From positions 1 through 64,000 of the forward strand of contig DAIDGW010000143.1 of NCBI GenBank assembly GCA_027452245.1: a stretch of DNA of 64,000 nt, read 5' to 3'. Below the pieces are notes generated by a model. The model searched no databases and was not told where the DNA came from. It worked only from the letters and a program-made list of their open reading frames with translations. Both the position numbers and the translations under genes were made by a program. The DNA is from Acidobacteriaceae bacterium. Lineage in GTDB: Bacteria; Acidobacteriota; Terriglobia; Terriglobales; Acidobacteriaceae. This document shows, piece by piece, positions 63,200 through 64,000 of the stretch. Numbering within the stretch: the stretch's first letter is position 1; every line of letters starts with the position of its first letter.

Positions 63200-64000
63200 A
63201 TGTATTCCATGACAACATTCTCGCGTAAGGTTCGGGCCAAACTACTTAGTCTTGCTCATAACGAGCAATGGGTAATTGGCGCACGTGCACGACGTAATTC
63301 CCAACTAGTGACTGGCCTGGGAGCGTGCACAATGCTTGAGCCTCCGGAGGGTATGCATTACGCCGATCCTTTTATCTTTGAGGTGAACGAAAGGACTTAC
63401 GTATTCTTCGAAGTTTGGGGGAAATCCAACCCCAAAGGCATAATCCACGTCTCTACCCTCGACGCCGCAGGCCACTGGAGTCCACCAGCGTTGGCACTAG
63501 AACGCCCCTATCACCTCTCTTATCCGCAGGTCTTTTCCTGGCGCGGGGACATCTACATGCTTCCCGAGAGCCGGCACAATCGCACAATAGAACTCTATCG
63601 TTCCGTCAGATTTCCTAACACATGGGAATGTGCTGCTGTGCTGATCGAGGGTGTTGATGCAGTGGACGCCACTTTCTTTGAACGGGAGGGGTGCTGGTGG
63701 ATGTTCACCGCAGGTTTAGGTCGGGCTGAAGACCGGCTGCGACACCTCTCAATTTTTTACGCACAATCGCCTTTCGGCCCTTGGCAACCACACACCTCCA
63801 ATCCTGTCGTCGACGATCTGAGTAGAGCACGCCCGGCTGGAAGTCTGATCGTCATTGGCAATCAATTGATTCGGCCTGCTCAAGATTGCCGATCGTGCTA
63901 CGGCTATGCGATCAGCTGGAACCGCATCGATGTTCTCACCGAGAGTGCGTATCACGAAACTCCGATCGCAAGCCTGAGCCCAAATATCAGAGATGGGTGG
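63200..64000 (+). CDS. GINT1-like N-terminal beta-propeller protein (3' end outside window)
   Basis: The frame is open from ATG 63200 through the last base (267 codons). Recognisable segments are HYADPFIFEVNERTYVFFEV, LSYPQVFSWRGDIYMLPES, DATFFEREGCWWMFTAG, SNPVVDDLSRARPAGSL and LIRPAQDC. They match the GH43-like propeller found at the N-terminus of glucosamine inositolphosphorylceramide transferase-like proteins and in bacterial EPS loci, often fused to a formyltransferase. The C-terminal part lies outside the window. The role is in sugar handling, exact function unknown. An alternative ATG is at 63209. Confidence 0.8.
   Translation, partial: MYSMTTFSRKVRAKLLSLAHNEQWVIGARARRNSQLVTGLGACTMLEPPEGMHYADPFIFEVNERTYVFFEVWGKSNPKGIIHVSTLDAAGHWSPPALALERPYHLSYPQVFSWRGDIYMLPESRHNRTIELYRSVRFPNTWECAAVLIEGVDAVDATFFEREGCWWMFTAGLGRAEDRLRHLSIFYAQSPFGPWQPHTSNPVVDDLSRARPAGSLIVIGNQLIRPAQDCRSCYGYAISWNRIDVLTESAYHETPIASLSPNIRDGW

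Overview
The window looks like a chromosomal segment of an Acidobacteriota genome, probably class Terriglobia. This is inferred from gene content typical of that group: HAF-repeat and GloVer-repeat secreted proteins, very large Oar-type TonB-dependent receptors with an N-terminal carboxypeptidase-regulatory domain, a VWFA-related protein, winged-helix regulators fused to a membrane segment, and an ECF sigma factor paired with a TPR serine/threonine kinase. No rRNA, tRNA, CRISPR array, prophage or intact insertion sequence was seen.

Left part (1-14.6 kb). After the C-terminal end of a large structural or secreted protein comes a tightly coupled operon: a cysteine-free ArsR regulator, DabA, DabB and a second NuoL/M-like membrane subunit. 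It looks like a DAB-type inorganic carbon accumulation complex, with a clear inverted-repeat operator just upstream. Facing it are a diheme cytochrome c peroxidase-like protein, a MddA-type methanethiol S-methyltransferase, the kinase/sigma pair, a LytTR regulator, a SnoaL-like exported protein and a self-regulated TetR repressor.

Middle-left (14.9-27.7 kb). This accessory stretch holds repeat-rich secreted proteins (HAF, GloVer plus IPT/TIG), a winged-helix membrane regulator, and debris: an RHS core remnant and a type I methyltransferase (hsdM) remnant. A leftward group follows: a P1B-type ATPase without a metal-binding domain, an AI-2E family permease, an M48 metallopeptidase, a VWA protein and a small exported protein.

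Middle (28-43.3 kb). A leftward catabolic operon contains a FadR-type GntR regulator, a beta-hydroxyacid dehydrogenase, 2-oxoacid dehydrogenase E1-alpha, E1-beta and E2, and an M24-fold protein with altered metal ligands. Across a palindromic operator region, a TonB-dependent receptor and a secreted alpha/beta hydrolase run rightward. The layout suggests uptake, hydrolysis and oxidation of one unidentified substrate. A second Oar-type receptor follows on the opposite strand.

Right part (43.7-64 kb). A membrane regulator precedes a polysaccharide locus that continues past the window end. It starts with a long untranslated region and an UpxY/NusG-like antiterminator. Then come a BY-kinase, two DegT aminotransferases, a fused Gfo/Idh dehydrogenase-acyltransferase, an epimerase, a PglC-type phosphoglycosyl transferase, a Wzy/ligase-like polymerase, two related beta-helix proteins, a flippase, two GT4 glycosyltransferases and a partial GINT1-like beta-propeller protein. 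It probably makes an amino-sugar-containing exopolysaccharide by a Wzx/Wzy route.
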